Part shown: in pieces, positions 10,517 through 20,984 of the stretch
Layout: every line of letters begins with the position of its first letter
Numbering within the stretch: position 1 is the stretch's first letter
NCBI GenBank assembly: GCA_021647985.1
Contig: JAKITQ010000007.1
Span: forward strand, 1-64,000
Source of the DNA: Flavobacteriaceae bacterium
GTDB taxonomy: Bacteria; Bacteroidota; Bacteroidia; Flavobacteriales; Flavobacteriaceae
Reading direction: 5' to 3'
Length of the DNA: 64,000 nt
Notes under the pieces: model-generated
Databases searched by the model: none
The model's input: only the letters and a program-made list of their open reading frames with translations
What the model was told of the DNA's origin: nothing
Position numbers and translations under genes: made by a program

Positions 10517-11260
10517 TTAGTTCCACTTTTGAAATTGATTTTTTTGCCAATATTTCATCATAATAAATCCAATTAGTGCGCCACCAACATGTGCAAAATA
10601 TGCTGTATTTGCTCCAAATAGAGAAAATCCGGTAAGGCCCGAAAACAAATCCAAACCTATCAATACCGGTATAAAATATTTGGCGGCAATAGGAACCGGA
10701 AAAAATATTAAAGCAAGTTTCGCATTTGGGAAAGACATACCAAAGGCTACCAACACTCCATACACTGCACCTGAGGCACCAATGGCCGGTGTGTTATATA
10801 TTTGATAAAGTTCGGTAATACTTTTTTCAGAAACGTATTCTAATATCCCTGTATTATAACTTCCAGTAGTCAAAAGGTTTTGAATATCAACATTTTGAAT
10901 TCCGGCATTGATCAACTCATTGTAAATATTATTGAATTGAAAATAATTGACACCAGTATATATTAAACCTGCACCAATACCTGCAGAAAAATAAAAGAAA
11001 ATAAACTTATTTCTACCCCACATTTGTTCGAGAGGAGAGCCAAAGGCCCAAAGCGCATACATGTTAAATAATATGTGTGTAAAGCCTCCATGCATAAACA
11101 TATGACTCACAAATTGCCATAAGCCAAAGTGTTCATTTTGAGGAAAAAATAGTGCTAAATATTGATCTAATGGTAAAGAAGGTATTAGACTTTTAGCAGC
11201 AAATAAAATTACATTCAATATAATTAAATGTTTAATGGCTTCAGTAATTTTTCCCATCAT
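10517..11260 (-). CDS. Rhomboid family intramembrane serine protease (2 of 2 tandem)
   Basis: HMFMHGGFTHILFNMYALW, IGASGAVYGVLVAFG, AYFAHVGGALIGF. Confidence 0.92.
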   Translation of the reverse strand: MMGKITEAIKHLIILNVILFAAKSLIPSLPLDQYLALFFPQNEHFGLWQFVSHMFMHGGFTHILFNMYALWAFGSPLEQMWGRNKFIFFYFSAGIGAGLIYTGVNYFQFNNIYNELINAGIQNVDIQNLLTTGSYNTGILEYVSEKSITELYQIYNTPAIGASGAVYGVLVAFGMSFPNAKLALIFFPVPIAAKYFIPVLIGLDLFSGLTGFSLFGANTAYFAHVGGALIGFIMMKYWQKNQFQKWN

Positions 11261-11266
11261 AATTTG

Positions 11267-13099
11267 TTAGTTGAATTTATCTTCTAATTCTTTTAAGGTT
11301 AAAGTAATATAAGTGTTTTTGCCAAAAGGTGAAAAATTAGGTTCTTTGCACAAAAATAATTCATTCAAAATATTTTCTTGTTCTTTTTGTGTAAGTTTTG
11401 TACCTGGTTTTATTGCTAAACTTTTTGCCAAACTTTTTGCGATACTATCCATTTGGCTAAAGTTTGATTCGGGTATTTCATTTTTAATATGATCGATTAA
11501 TTCTTCTAAGATACCAATAACCTCACTTTCTGAAATCGTAGTTGGAATTGAATCTAATACAATGGCGTCATCCATAATTTTGGATATATGAAATCCGGCG
11601 CTTTGTAAATCTAATTGCATGTCTTTAAGTATGACAATATCCATTTTATTCAAACGTACTTTTAAAGGAAACAAAAGCTGCTGATTACCAATACCATCTG
11701 TAGTTAATTTGGCCAAATACTTTTCATACAAAATACGTTGATGGGCAAAATTTTGATCAATTAATACCATTCCAGATTTGATAGCACTTACTAAATATTT
11801 TTTATGAATTTGATATGTGGTAAAATTGTTTGCTTCTTTAGTTTCGTCAAAAAGTAGCTGACTAATATTTTCGGATTCAACTTCAATATTATCTAAAATT
11901 TCTTTGTTTACATTATTATCTAAATATAGAGCTTCCCAGTTGGCAGGCACTTCTTTTTTTTGGTGCTTGTAAGTGTAATTTTGATCTGATTTAAAAGGGT
12001 TAAAGTCTCTATCAATGGTAATTACAGGTGATTTACCTTGTATTTTACTTTTAAAAGAGTACGGCGTATCGAGGCTTGCATCTCTGTCAAAATCAAGAAC
12101 AGGAGAAACACTATACTGACCCAAACTATGTTTTATAGTTGAACGAATAATAGCATATAAGTCTCTTTCATTATCAAATTTTATTTCAGTTTTTGTTGGA
12201 TGAATGTTGATGTCAATACTTTGTGCAGGAACGCTTAAAAATAAAAAGTAGGAGGGGTGATAACCATGATTTAATAAGCCTTCAAAAGCACTTACAACTG
12301 CATGGTGTAAATAGGGGCTTTTAATATATCTGTTATTCACAAAAAAGAATTGTTCACCGCGTTTTTTCTTCGCAAAATTAGGCTTAGTAATAAATCCCTC
12401 AATTTTTAATATATCAGTTTCTTCACCAATTGGCACCAATTTTTCATTAGTATTCGCACCTAAAATACTTACTATTCTTTGTTTTAAATTACCCGATTTT
12501 AAATTATATATTTCTCCTTCATTATGGTATAGGCTAAAGCTAATTTCAGGATAAGTAAAGGCGACACGTTGAAAGGCATCAATAATATGTCTTGTTTCAA
12601 TCGTATTTGATTTTAAAAAATTTCTCCGTGCCGGAATGTTATAGAAGAGGTTTTTTACTTCAAAACTAGAACCTTTTTGTGTAGAAATCATTTCTTGAGA
12701 AAGAACTTCACCACCATGAATTTTTATTTGATTACCCAGTTCTTGATTTTCTTGCTTTGTTTTTAATATTACATGGGCAATTGCTGCTATAGAGGCTAAT
12801 GCTTCGCCTCTAAAACCGTTTGTATGTAAATTGTATAAATCATCGGCTGTTTTAATTTTAGATGTTGCATGGCGTTCAAATGCCAATCGCGCATCTGTTT
12901 GACTCATACCCAGTCCATTATCAATTACTTGAATCAAAGTCTTACCTGCATCTTTTATGATGAGTTTTATTTTTGTAGCTGAGGCATCTACTGCATTTTC
13001 TAGCAATTCTTTTACCACAGAAGCAGGTCGTTGAACCACTTCTCCTGCTGCAATTTGATTCGCTACATTATCAGGAAGTAATTGAATTAAATCAGACAT
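11267..13099 (-). CDS. mutL: DNA mismatch repair protein MutL
   Basis: IAAGEVVQRPASVVKELLENAVDA, GFRGEALASI, NIPARRNFLKS, DINIHPTKTEIKF. Confidence 0.95.
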   Translation of the reverse strand: MSDLIQLLPDNVANQIAAGEVVQRPASVVKELLENAVDASATKIKLIIKDAGKTLIQVIDNGLGMSQTDARLAFERHATSKIKTADDLYNLHTNGFRGEALASIAAIAHVILKTKQENQELGNQIKIHGGEVLSQEMISTQKGSSFEVKNLFYNIPARRNFLKSNTIETRHIIDAFQRVAFTYPEISFSLYHNEGEIYNLKSGNLKQRIVSILGANTNEKLVPIGEETDILKIEGFITKPNFAKKKRGEQFFFVNNRYIKSPYLHHAVVSAFEGLLNHGYHPSYFLFLSVPAQSIDINIHPTKTEIKFDNERDLYAIIRSTIKHSLGQYSVSPVLDFDRDASLDTPYSFKSKIQGKSPVITIDRDFNPFKSDQNYTYKHQKKEVPANWEALYLDNNVNKEILDNIEVESENISQLLFDETKEANNFTTYQIHKKYLVSAIKSGMVLIDQNFAHQRILYEKYLAKLTTDGIGNQQLLFPLKVRLNKMDIVILKDMQLDLQSAGFHISKIMDDAIVLDSIPTTISESEVIGILEELIDHIKNEIPESNFSQMDSIAKSLAKSLAIKPGTKLTQKEQENILNELFLCKEPNFSPFGKNTYITLTLKELEDKFN

Positions 13100-13389
13100 T
13101 AAAATAATTTATGCAATTCAAATAAATATGCCGAGATTCCAACTAATATTGTAATTATTATTGCAAGTCTAAGATTAACACCTCTACTTGAAGCAATTTT
13201 TTTCTGGCGTTTCCAATCAGATTTAAGTTGATCTTTGGTTAGCCTAAATTTTGGGGAATTAGTTGTCGACTCCTCTTTGTTTTTATATTTGTTCTGTAAA
13301 TTTGCCAATCGTTCTTTACGCTCGTCGTAATAACGAGGTTTATAATTAAAAACGTAATGAGCTCGTAGCTTAAAGGCATTTCCAAACAT
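13099..13389 (-). CDS. Small conserved hypothetical membrane-anchored protein
   Basis: ORF abuts mutL; basic N-terminus and one C-terminal TM helix. Confidence 0.65.
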   Translation of the reverse strand: MFGNAFKLRAHYVFNYKPRYYDERKERLANLQNKYKNKEESTTNSPKFRLTKDQLKSDWKRQKKIASSRGVNLRLAIIITILVGISAYLFELHKLF

Positions 13390-13518
13390 AGCACTTTATT
13401 AAATTGAGATAAACAAATTTACTGAAATATTAATAGTTAGTCAAATAAATTTATGTTAAAAGGTTTACATGAATTATTTAAGAATATTTAATTAGAATTG
13501 TATATATTATAAAAACAG

Positions 13519-13992
13519 CTATTTTAAATTAGCCATTTTTATCGCTGCAATAGCACATTCAACTCCTTTGTTGCCATATTTTCCACCAGATCGATCTATA
13601 GATTGTTGTTTCGTATCATCGGTTAAAACACAAAAAATTGTAGGTACATCGTACAACAAATTAATATCTTTAATACCTTGAGAAACTGCTTCGCAAACAA
13701 AATCAAAATGCTTGGTTTCACCTTGTATTACATTTCCTATAGCAATTACGGCATCTAATTTGTTTGTTTTAATTATATGTTTACAGCCATATATTAATTC
13801 ATAACTACCTGGTACATGCACGGTAATTATGTTTTCAGCCAAAGCACCGTTTTCAATTAAAGTATCCCATGCTCCTTGGTTTAAACTTTCAGTGATATCA
13901 TCATTCCATTCAGAAACAACAATCCCAAATCGAAAATTTTTCGCATTTGGGATTGAGTTTTTATCGTATGCTGATAAATTTGTAGTAGCCAT
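13519..13992 (-). CDS. ribH: 6,7-dimethyl-8-ribityllumazine synthase
   Basis: FGIVVSEWNDDIT, VPGSYELI, AVIAIGNVIQGETKHFDFVCE, GNKGVECAIAAIKM. Confidence 0.95.
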   Translation of the reverse strand: MATTNLSAYDKNSIPNAKNFRFGIVVSEWNDDITESLNQGAWDTLIENGALAENIITVHVPGSYELIYGCKHIIKTNKLDAVIAIGNVIQGETKHFDFVCEAVSQGIKDINLLYDVPTIFCVLTDDTKQQSIDRSGGKYGNKGVECAIAAIKMANLK

Positions 13993-14023
13993 GAATTATA
14001 AAATTTAATAGGTACTATATGCT

Positions 14024-14788
14024 TTATTTTTTACCAAATTGAGCTCTTTGTATATAGATGTTTATATTTTTTGCTTCATCTGATTTAGAATAAGAAATTT
14101 TAATGTTTGTAAAATATTCTTCTGCTTTGTCAAATTCTTTTAACTCTAAAGCAATATTACCTGCTTTAAAGAAATATAATGGTGAAGTGAATTTGTTGTC
14201 TTTGTAATTGGCAGCATCAACATAATATTTTAAAGCATCTTCAAACTGGTTTATTTCAGTAAAAGCATCACCAATACTACCCAAAGCAATTGCCCCTAGT
14301 ATTTCATCATCTGAAGAAAAATCACTTAAGTATTGAATTGCATTTTCATAATCACCTGTTTTTAAATAAGCAATACCACTCATGTATTTGGCCAAATTAC
14401 CAGCTTTTGTACTTCCATAATTATCAACAATGTCAATCAAACCGTATTTACCATCAGCTCCGTTTAAACTTAAATTGTAAAGTGAGTCAATTGCAACGGT
14501 TGAACCTTGTGCTTGTTCAAAGTATCTTTTTGGGTAGGCCAATTCATCAGCCGCTTCAATTTCTTTTGGTTCTAGTATATAGTTATTGTATGCCAAGTAA
14601 CCTACAATAATGACTACTATAGCTATTAATCCACTAAAAATAATTTTTTGATTTTTTTCAACCCATTGCTCCGACCTAGAAGCAGTTTCATCTAAAGTAT
14701 TAAAAACTTCAGCGGTGGTACTTTGATTTTCAATATTAACCTTATCCGCTTTTTTTACTTTATTTCCTTTTTTTTTGTATGTTGCCAT
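14024..14788 (-). CDS. Tetratricopeptide-repeat membrane protein (YfgM-like)
   Basis: Single TM (IIFSGLIAIVVIIVGYLAY) followed by TPR-like helices. Confidence 0.8.
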   Translation of the reverse strand: MATYKKKGNKVKKADKVNIENQSTTAEVFNTLDETASRSEQWVEKNQKIIFSGLIAIVVIIVGYLAYNNYILEPKEIEAADELAYPKRYFEQAQGSTVAIDSLYNLSLNGADGKYGLIDIVDNYGSTKAGNLAKYMSGIAYLKTGDYENAIQYLSDFSSDDEILGAIALGSIGDAFTEINQFEDALKYYVDAANYKDNKFTSPLYFFKAGNIALELKEFDKAEEYFTNIKISYSKSDEAKNINIYIQRAQFGKK

Positions 14789-14809
14789 CTCTGTATTATA
14801 TTATTTTCG

Positions 14810-14817
14810 CAAAAGTA
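14810..14817 (-). promoter_or_regulatory. Putative -7 element (TACTTTTG on minus strand) for the TPR gene
   Basis: CAAAAGTA on + strand, about 22 nt upstream of the minus-strand start. Confidence 0.45.
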
Positions 14818-14994
14818 TAATTTTTATTGAAAATTATAACTTATTTTATGCTTAATTTTTGTTTTTTTGTGAGGGTGTACAGTTTTGTTGTTTAAAAACC
14901 ATAATGCACTACAACACAATTGATTGAGAAAAAATTTAATAGTTAAAGTGATTTTAATGTATAAAGCTTATAAAATAAAACAGATAGATAAAGG

Positions 14995-16095
14995 ATGTAT
15001 TTAAAAACCTTATCTATTATTAATTATAAAAACTTCGATTCAAAAATTTTTGAATTTGACAGTAATATCAATTGTTTGGTTGGTAAGAATGGTGTTGGAA
15101 AAACCAATGTGTTGGATGCAATATATTATTTGTCACATGCCAAGGGCTATTTTAATTCTGTAGCTTCGCAAAATATAAAACACGGTGAAGATTTTTTTGT
15201 GCTTGACGGCACTTATCAAAAAGAAGAAAGGGAAGAGCATATTCATTGTAGTTTTAAAAAAGGTTTAAAAAAAGTAGTCAAAAGAAATGGAAAAGAATAT
15301 GAAAAGTTATCTGATCATTTCGGTTTGATTCCGCTGGTAATAATATCGCCTTCAGATGCCAATTTAATTATTGAGGGAAGTGATTTAAGAAGAAAATTTA
15401 TGGATAGTATTATCTCCTTAAATGATAAAGATTACTTGCAAAACTTAATAAAATACAATAAGATTTTAGCACAAAGAAATTCATTGTTAAAATATTTTGC
15501 GGCAAATTTCACCTTTGATGCAGTAAATATTGAAGTTTATAACGAACAACTTATTACCTATGGGGAACGATTATTGGAGCAAAGAAAAGTTTTTATTAAA
15601 AAATTTACACCTATTTTTGAGAAGCGATACCAACATATAGTTAATGCCTTAAGTGAGGGAAAATATGTTGAACAAGTCTCTTTGACATATAAAACGCAAT
15701 TGGAAAAAATAAACTTTAAAGATTTGTTGGTAAATACAATGGAAAAGGATAAGTTATTGCAATATACCTCTGCAGGAGTACACAAAGATGATTTGGTGTT
15801 TAAGATCAATGGATACCCAATAAAAAAAGAAGGTTCTCAAGGGCAGCAAAAGTCTTTTTTGATTGCATTGAAATTGGCTCAGTTTGATTTTATTAAAATG
15901 CAATCCGAAGTAAAACCTATATTGCTGTTAGATGATATTTTTGATAAATTAGATGAAGATAGAGTAAGTCAGTTGATAGATTTGGTAAATGCCTCTAATT
16001 TTGGTCAAATATTTATTTCGGATACGCATCCTGAAAGGACGGAACAATTGATAAAAAAAGCAAAACAATCTTATTGTATGTTTACATTGGGTTGA
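14995..16095 (+). CDS. recF: DNA replication and repair protein RecF
   Basis: [59 protein letters not shown]. Confidence 0.95.
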   Translation: MYLKTLSIINYKNFDSKIFEFDSNINCLVGKNGVGKTNVLDAIYYLSHAKGYFNSVASQNIKHGEDFFVLDGTYQKEEREEHIHCSFKKGLKKVVKRNGKEYEKLSDHFGLIPLVIISPSDANLIIEGSDLRRKFMDSIISLNDKDYLQNLIKYNKILAQRNSLLKYFAANFTFDAVNIEVYNEQLITYGERLLEQRKVFIKKFTPIFEKRYQHIVNALSEGKYVEQVSLTYKTQLEKINFKDLLVNTMEKDKLLQYTSAGVHKDDLVFKINGYPIKKEGSQGQQKSFLIALKLAQFDFIKMQSEVKPILLLDDIFDKLDEDRVSQLIDLVNASNFGQIFISDTHPERTEQLIKKAKQSYCMFTLG

Positions 16096-16265
16096 TAGGT
16101 AGGAGGTAGTTGGTAGCAGTAAGTTGAAAAGTTAAAAAGTTGAAAGTTGAGTAAACTATGATTGCAAGGGTTCAAGTTAAAAAGTTTAAGTTAGGTATTG
16201 GTAATTAATTCGTGTAGCATATTAAATAAAATTAAAATTCAACAAAAAGCAGAAAGAAATTATTT

Positions 16266-16562
16266 ATGGCAAAAAGAGAAAATGAAACATTCAAAATAAA
16301 AGATTTAATGCCGCAGATGCTAAAAGAAAATAAATTGCAAGGCGGTATTAATCAGATAGATGTAAAAGAAATATGGGGAGAAGTAATGGGTAACGGTGTG
16401 CTAACCTATACGGATTCTGTATTGCTTAAAAATAAAACTTTGTATGTAAAGCTCACTTCTTCTGCCTTACGGGAAGAGTTGAGTTATGGAAAAGATAAAA
16501 TAGTTGTAATGCTTAATGATGCCTTAGAAAATATAAGTATCACAACCATAAAATTAGTCTAA
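16266..16562 (+). CDS. DUF721 (DciA-like) domain protein
   Basis: Small ORF downstream of recF; EIWGEVMGNGVLTYTDSVLLKNKTLYVKLTSSALREEL. Confidence 0.85.
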   Translation: MAKRENETFKIKDLMPQMLKENKLQGGINQIDVKEIWGEVMGNGVLTYTDSVLLKNKTLYVKLTSSALREELSYGKDKIVVMLNDALENISITTIKLV

Positions 16563-16594
16563 AAAAAACCCGATGAAAAACATCGGATTTTTTT
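16562..16594. terminator. Rho-independent terminator, probably bidirectional
   Basis: A-tract, CCGATG-AAAAA-CATCGG perfect stem, T-tract between convergent genes. Confidence 0.88.
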
Positions 16595-16612
16595 TAGACA
16601 TCTCTTAAATAT

Positions 16613-17041
16613 TTAGAAAATCTCTCTACCTGAGAAATGAAAACTTCCTTCAATAGCAGCATTTTCATCACTATCCGATCCGTGAACTGCATTTTCTCCA
16701 ATAGAAGCAGCATATAATTTACGAATTGTTCCTTCGGCAGCTTCATCTGGATTTGTAGCACCAATAAGTGTTCTAAAATCTTCTACGGCATTTTCTTTTT
16801 CTAAAATCGCAGCAACAATTGGTCCACGAGTCATGTATAAAACCAATTCACCAAAAAATGGTCTTTCACTATGAACAGCATAAAATGCTTTGGCTTCCGC
16901 TTTGCTCATTCTTGTTTGTTTCATTGCTACAATTTTAAACCCTGCAGCATTTATCTTTTCTAAAATTGCACCTGTATTTCCTTTTTCAAGTGAATCAGGT
17001 TTTAGCATTGTAAATGTTCTATTTGTTGCCATTTTAATCAA
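16613..17041 (-). CDS. ndk: Nucleoside-diphosphate kinase
   Basis: [47 protein letters not shown]; start may be the ATG at 17032. Confidence 0.96.
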   Translation of the reverse strand: MIKMATNRTFTMLKPDSLEKGNTGAILEKINAAGFKIVAMKQTRMSKAEAKAFYAVHSERPFFGELVLYMTRGPIVAAILEKENAVEDFRTLIGATNPDEAAEGTIRKLYAASIGENAVHGSDSDENAAIEGSFHFSGREIF

Positions 17042-17057
17042 AAATTTAAATTTCGTG

Positions 17058-17065
17058 CAAAAATA
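17058..17065 (-). promoter_or_regulatory. Putative -7 element (TATTTTTG on minus strand) for ndk
   Basis: CAAAAATA on + strand just upstream of ndk. Confidence 0.5.
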
Positions 17066-17106
17066 CGCGATTTGATTAATATAAATGTAGGCAGTTGGTA
17101 AAAAAA

Positions 17107-18132
17107 TTAATATTTTTGAGAGTATGATGTGTAAAGCATGTTGTTTTCCCCTCGAATTTCCATTTTTACTAGGTTTTTTTTGAAATCAATTTTTAAGATA
17201 CCAAAATTTTTATTTGCAACGACATCCTTAATTCTGTATTTGTTTTTTTCTTCTTTAAATGTTGTGTAGCTATGCGTTAATCCACTTGAAGTGAAATCAA
17301 TTAATGGGTAATTCATACCTGTTATGGTATCTTTTGAGATTTCGGCAATATGTCTATCTCCGGATAAGATAATAACACCCTTTGCTTTTGATTTAGAAAT
17401 TATTTGTTTTAATTTATCTACCTCATGCGGCATGTTACCCCAGCTTTCAAACCCGTGTTCAAATGATAAAAATTGTACACTGCTCATGATGATGTTGAAA
17501 TTTGCTTTTGAGCTATTTAATTCATTTTCTAACCAATTCCATTGGGCTTCGCCAAGCATACTGCCTTCTCCGTATTTGTTTGGGATGTATCGTTTTATAC
17601 CTGTTGTATCGGTAGTTAAATTATTTCTAAAATATCTTGTATCTAAAATTATAATATTAATTGTGTTTTGACCAAAATTGTATTTTCGACTATGATATAT
17701 ACCTGCATATTTTCTTCTGTCATCATTTTTGTCAACATCAAAAAAATCTAAAAATAACTGTTGTACACTATCTTTTTTTGGATATGCAATTCCTCCATCA
17801 TTTAAGCCATAATCATGGTCGTCCCAAGTTCCTATGACAGGTACTTGTTTTTTAAAATTTACATAGGAAGCATCGTATTTTTGTTTGTTGTAATTTTTTT
17901 TCATGAATTCCATATCATCCGTATCAGAATAGATAATATCTCCTCCCCAAACAAAAACATCTGGATCGTTTTTTAATATTTCGCTCCACAAATTATTTTT
18001 AAGATTTTGATTATTACATGAACCAAAAGATAATATAAATTGATTTTTAGACAAATCCTTATTGTCTTCAGTTTTGTCACAAGAGATAAATAGAAGACCT
18101 AAAATAAATATATAAAAAGTATAAAATTTCAT
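17107..18132 (-). CDS. PhoD-like alkaline phosphatase D family lipoprotein
   Basis: Lipobox [49 protein letters not shown]. Confidence 0.9.
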   Translation of the reverse strand: MKFYTFYIFILGLLFISCDKTEDNKDLSKNQFILSFGSCNNQNLKNNLWSEILKNDPDVFVWGGDIIYSDTDDMEFMKKNYNKQKYDASYVNFKKQVPVIGTWDDHDYGLNDGGIAYPKKDSVQQLFLDFFDVDKNDDRRKYAGIYHSRKYNFGQNTINIIILDTRYFRNNLTTDTTGIKRYIPNKYGEGSMLGEAQWNWLENELNSSKANFNIIMSSVQFLSFEHGFESWGNMPHEVDKLKQIISKSKAKGVIILSGDRHIAEISKDTITGMNYPLIDFTSSGLTHSYTTFKEEKNKYRIKDVVANKNFGILKIDFKKNLVKMEIRGENNMLYTSYSQKY

Positions 18133-18237
18133 TAGAAATATTTTTTATAAAAATAAATAAAATTCGCTTCTAAAAAATTTAAAATCAACAATTTTCAAGT
18201 TTATGTTTTTCAATTATTAACTGTATATTCGCAAACT

Positions 18238-19257
18238 ATGAATTTAGATGATTTTCAAGAAATAAAAGAACTATTATCAGCTCCTAAAAAAATAGCAATT
18301 GTATCGCATAGAAATCCTGATGGAGATGCATATGGTTCTTCTTTAGCATTATATGGCTACTTATTAAAATTGCATCACGATGTCACTTTTGTGTCTCCAA
18401 ATGATAGTCCTAATTTTTTGAAATGGTTGCCCAGTGAAAATAAAATAGTAATTTTTGAAGATTCGACAGAAAAGGCAACAAAAATTTTAAAAGAAGCAAA
18501 AATTATTTTTATTCTAGATTTTAATGCTACACATCGAGTTGGTGAAAAAATGCAAAAAGTGTTGGATATTGTGCAACCCATTTTTGTAATGATTGATCAT
18601 CACCAACAGCCAGGAAATTTCGCTCAATTTACTTATGTAGACCCTAAGGTTTGTTCAACGAGCCAAATGGTTTATCAATTTATGGATAAACTCAACCATT
18701 TAAGTTTTATAGATAAAGATATTGCAACCTGTTTATATACAGGTATTTTGACAGATACAGGTTCTTTTAGATTTCCGGCAACAACAAGTGACACACATAG
18801 AATTGTTGCAAATTTATTAGATAAAGGAGCGAGTAATTCAGAAATATATAATAACATTCATAATGATAGTACCTATAGCCGATTACAATTATTGGGTAAA
18901 GCCTTGCAAAATATGAGAGTAATAGAGGCATATCAAACTGCTTATATTACTTTATCACAAAATGAATTGAATAGTTTTAATTATCAAAAAGGGGATACGG
19001 AAGGTTTTGTAAACTATGCATTATCCTTAAAAAACGTATTATTTGCAGCAATTTTTATTGAAGATAAAAAACAAAAAATCATAAAAATTTCTTTTAGATC
19101 GGTTGGCGATTTTTCTGTTAATGATTTTTCAAGAAATCATTTTAATGGTGGTGGTCACATAAATGCAGCAGGTGGTAAAAGTGAAGTTTCCTTAACAGAA
19201 ACGGTCACAAAATTTATAGAATTATTACCAAAGTATAAAAAAGAATTAAAGCTATAA
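18238..19257 (+). CDS. DHH/DHHA1 phosphoesterase (NrnA-like bifunctional oligoribonuclease/PAP phosphatase)
   Basis: SHRNPDGDAYGSSLAL, MIDHHQQPG, YTGILTDTGSFRF, GGGHINAAGG. Confidence 0.92.
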   Translation: MNLDDFQEIKELLSAPKKIAIVSHRNPDGDAYGSSLALYGYLLKLHHDVTFVSPNDSPNFLKWLPSENKIVIFEDSTEKATKILKEAKIIFILDFNATHRVGEKMQKVLDIVQPIFVMIDHHQQPGNFAQFTYVDPKVCSTSQMVYQFMDKLNHLSFIDKDIATCLYTGILTDTGSFRFPATTSDTHRIVANLLDKGASNSEIYNNIHNDSTYSRLQLLGKALQNMRVIEAYQTAYITLSQNELNSFNYQKGDTEGFVNYALSLKNVLFAAIFIEDKKQKIIKISFRSVGDFSVNDFSRNHFNGGGHINAAGGKSEVSLTETVTKFIELLPKYKKELKL

Positions 19258-19259
19258 CA

Positions 19260-19796
19260 ATGCATAAATTATTTTTTTTATCAACGTTTATTTTTCTTGT
19301 CCTTTCGTGTTCGAAATCCGAACCTAGAAAACCTATTGTTCGAAAAACGAGCTCATTTATGCATGAGTCGATTGAACGAAATAAAGTTTTGAACAAATTG
19401 GAAGACGATATGATTCGTTTAAAGATGGAAAAAGATAGTTTGCATAGTTATATCAATTCTGAACACGGCTTTTGGTATTTTCATATAGATAAAGATACCT
19501 TAAATAGTAATTCTCCTATACCTGGAGAAGAGGTTGTATTTACCTATGAGATTAAAGATTTAGAGGGTTCCATTATTTATTCTAAAGAAGAATTGGGTGA
19601 GAAAAACTACTTTGTAGATAAAGAAGAATTAATTACAGGTTTGCAAGACGGGATTAAACTAATGAAAGAAGGTGAAACCATTGTTTTTCTTTTTCCATCC
19701 TATAAGGCATTTGGCTATACAGGTTTTGGTAGAGTCAAACCAAATCAGCCTTTGATTTATACAGTACAATTAAAACAAATTAAAACAATTAAATAG
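19260..19796 (+). CDS. gldI: Gliding motility-associated FKBP-type PPIase GldI-like lipoprotein
   Basis: Lipobox LVLSCSKS; FKBP C-terminal AFGYTGFGRVKPNQPLIYTVQL; neighbours DHH and PPIase genes. Confidence 0.8.
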   Translation: MHKLFFLSTFIFLVLSCSKSEPRKPIVRKTSSFMHESIERNKVLNKLEDDMIRLKMEKDSLHSYINSEHGFWYFHIDKDTLNSNSPIPGEEVVFTYEIKDLEGSIIYSKEELGEKNYFVDKEELITGLQDGIKLMKEGETIVFLFPSYKAFGYTGFGRVKPNQPLIYTVQLKQIKTIK

Positions 19797-19798
19797 AA

Positions 19799-20905
19799 AT
19801 GAAAATTATTAAGTTAACATTATTGGTATTAATAGTAAGCTTATCTTCGTGTAAAACATCTAAATACAGTGATTTAGATGATGGCATGTATGCGGATCTA
19901 GTGACGGATAGAGGAGATATATTGTTGAAATTAGAATATGATAAAACACCTATAACGGTAGCAAATTTTGTTGCATTGACAGAAGGTACAAATGCGTTTG
20001 TAGATAAAGAGTTTAAAGGCAAACCTTTTTATGATGGATTAAAATTTCATAGGGTTGTAAAAGATTTTATGATTCAAGGTGGAGACCCAAGGGGTAATGG
20101 ATCAGGAGGTCCTGGTTATAAGTTCGAAGATGAGTTACCTATGGATGACGATGGTAATTTATTACTATCACATGATTCGGCAGGAACTTTATCTATGGCA
20201 AATTCTGGTCCAGGAACTAATGGCAGCCAATTTTTTATTAGCCATAAAGAGACTAAGTTTTTAGATGGTCGTCATACAGTATTTGGTCATGTAATTAAAG
20301 GGCAGGAGGTTGTTGATTCGATTCAAAAAGATGATATTATTAACAAGATAGCAATAATAAGAGTAGGGAAAGAAGCAAAGAAATTTGATGCCGCAAGTGA
20401 GTTTAATAATTATTTTGAAAAAATTGAAGAAGAAAAGAAAGTCCAACAGGAAAAAAAGGATAGATTAAAAGCTGAATTCTTAGAATTTATAAAAGAGAAT
20501 GAAGACAAAGCAACTGTTTTACCTTCTGGATTAAAAGTAATTAGTATGATTAAGGGTGATGGTGTTAAACCAACACTAGGTACGAAAGTAATGGTTAATT
20601 ATGCTGGGTATTTTACATCGGGTGATTTGTTCGACACTAATATTAAAGAAATTGCAGAGTTACATAGTAAATATGATCGCCGAAGAGATAAAATGGGAGG
20701 ATATAAACCTGTTCCGATGGATTATAGTCCGGATGCGCAATTAATAGCTGGTTTTAGAGAAGGTTTACAACAAATGAATTTTGGGGATAAGGTATTATTA
20801 ATCATTCCATCGCATTTGGCTTATGGTGAGCAAGGTGCAAGAGGGGTAATTCCGCCAAATACGGATTTACTTTTTGAATTAGAAATTGTGAAGGAAACTG
20901 AATAG
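19799..20905 (+). CDS. Peptidyl-prolyl isomerase lipoprotein with fused cyclophilin and FKBP domains
   Basis: Lipobox SLSSCKTS; cyclophilin FHRVVKDFMIQGGDPRGNGSGGPGY...GPGTNGSQFFI; FKBP GTKVMVNYAGYFTSGDLFDTN...AYGEQGARGVIPPNTDLLFELEI. Confidence 0.93.
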   Translation: MKIIKLTLLVLIVSLSSCKTSKYSDLDDGMYADLVTDRGDILLKLEYDKTPITVANFVALTEGTNAFVDKEFKGKPFYDGLKFHRVVKDFMIQGGDPRGNGSGGPGYKFEDELPMDDDGNLLLSHDSAGTLSMANSGPGTNGSQFFISHKETKFLDGRHTVFGHVIKGQEVVDSIQKDDIINKIAIIRVGKEAKKFDAASEFNNYFEKIEEEKKVQQEKKDRLKAEFLEFIKENEDKATVLPSGLKVISMIKGDGVKPTLGTKVMVNYAGYFTSGDLFDTNIKEIAELHSKYDRRRDKMGGYKPVPMDYSPDAQLIAGFREGLQQMNFGDKVLLIIPSHLAYGEQGARGVIPPNTDLLFELEIVKETE

Positions 20906-20984
20906 TGTCTATTTTCGACCAGGCACTAAACAATATTCCGATATATACCCAAATCATTTAGGTTTACGGGAGTTTTGGCGAAAG

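Noticed and set aside
14290-14610. 106-aa + strand ORF opposite the TPR gene
   Set aside because: Antisense to a well-supported CDS, composition reflects the complementary strand, no recognisable motif.
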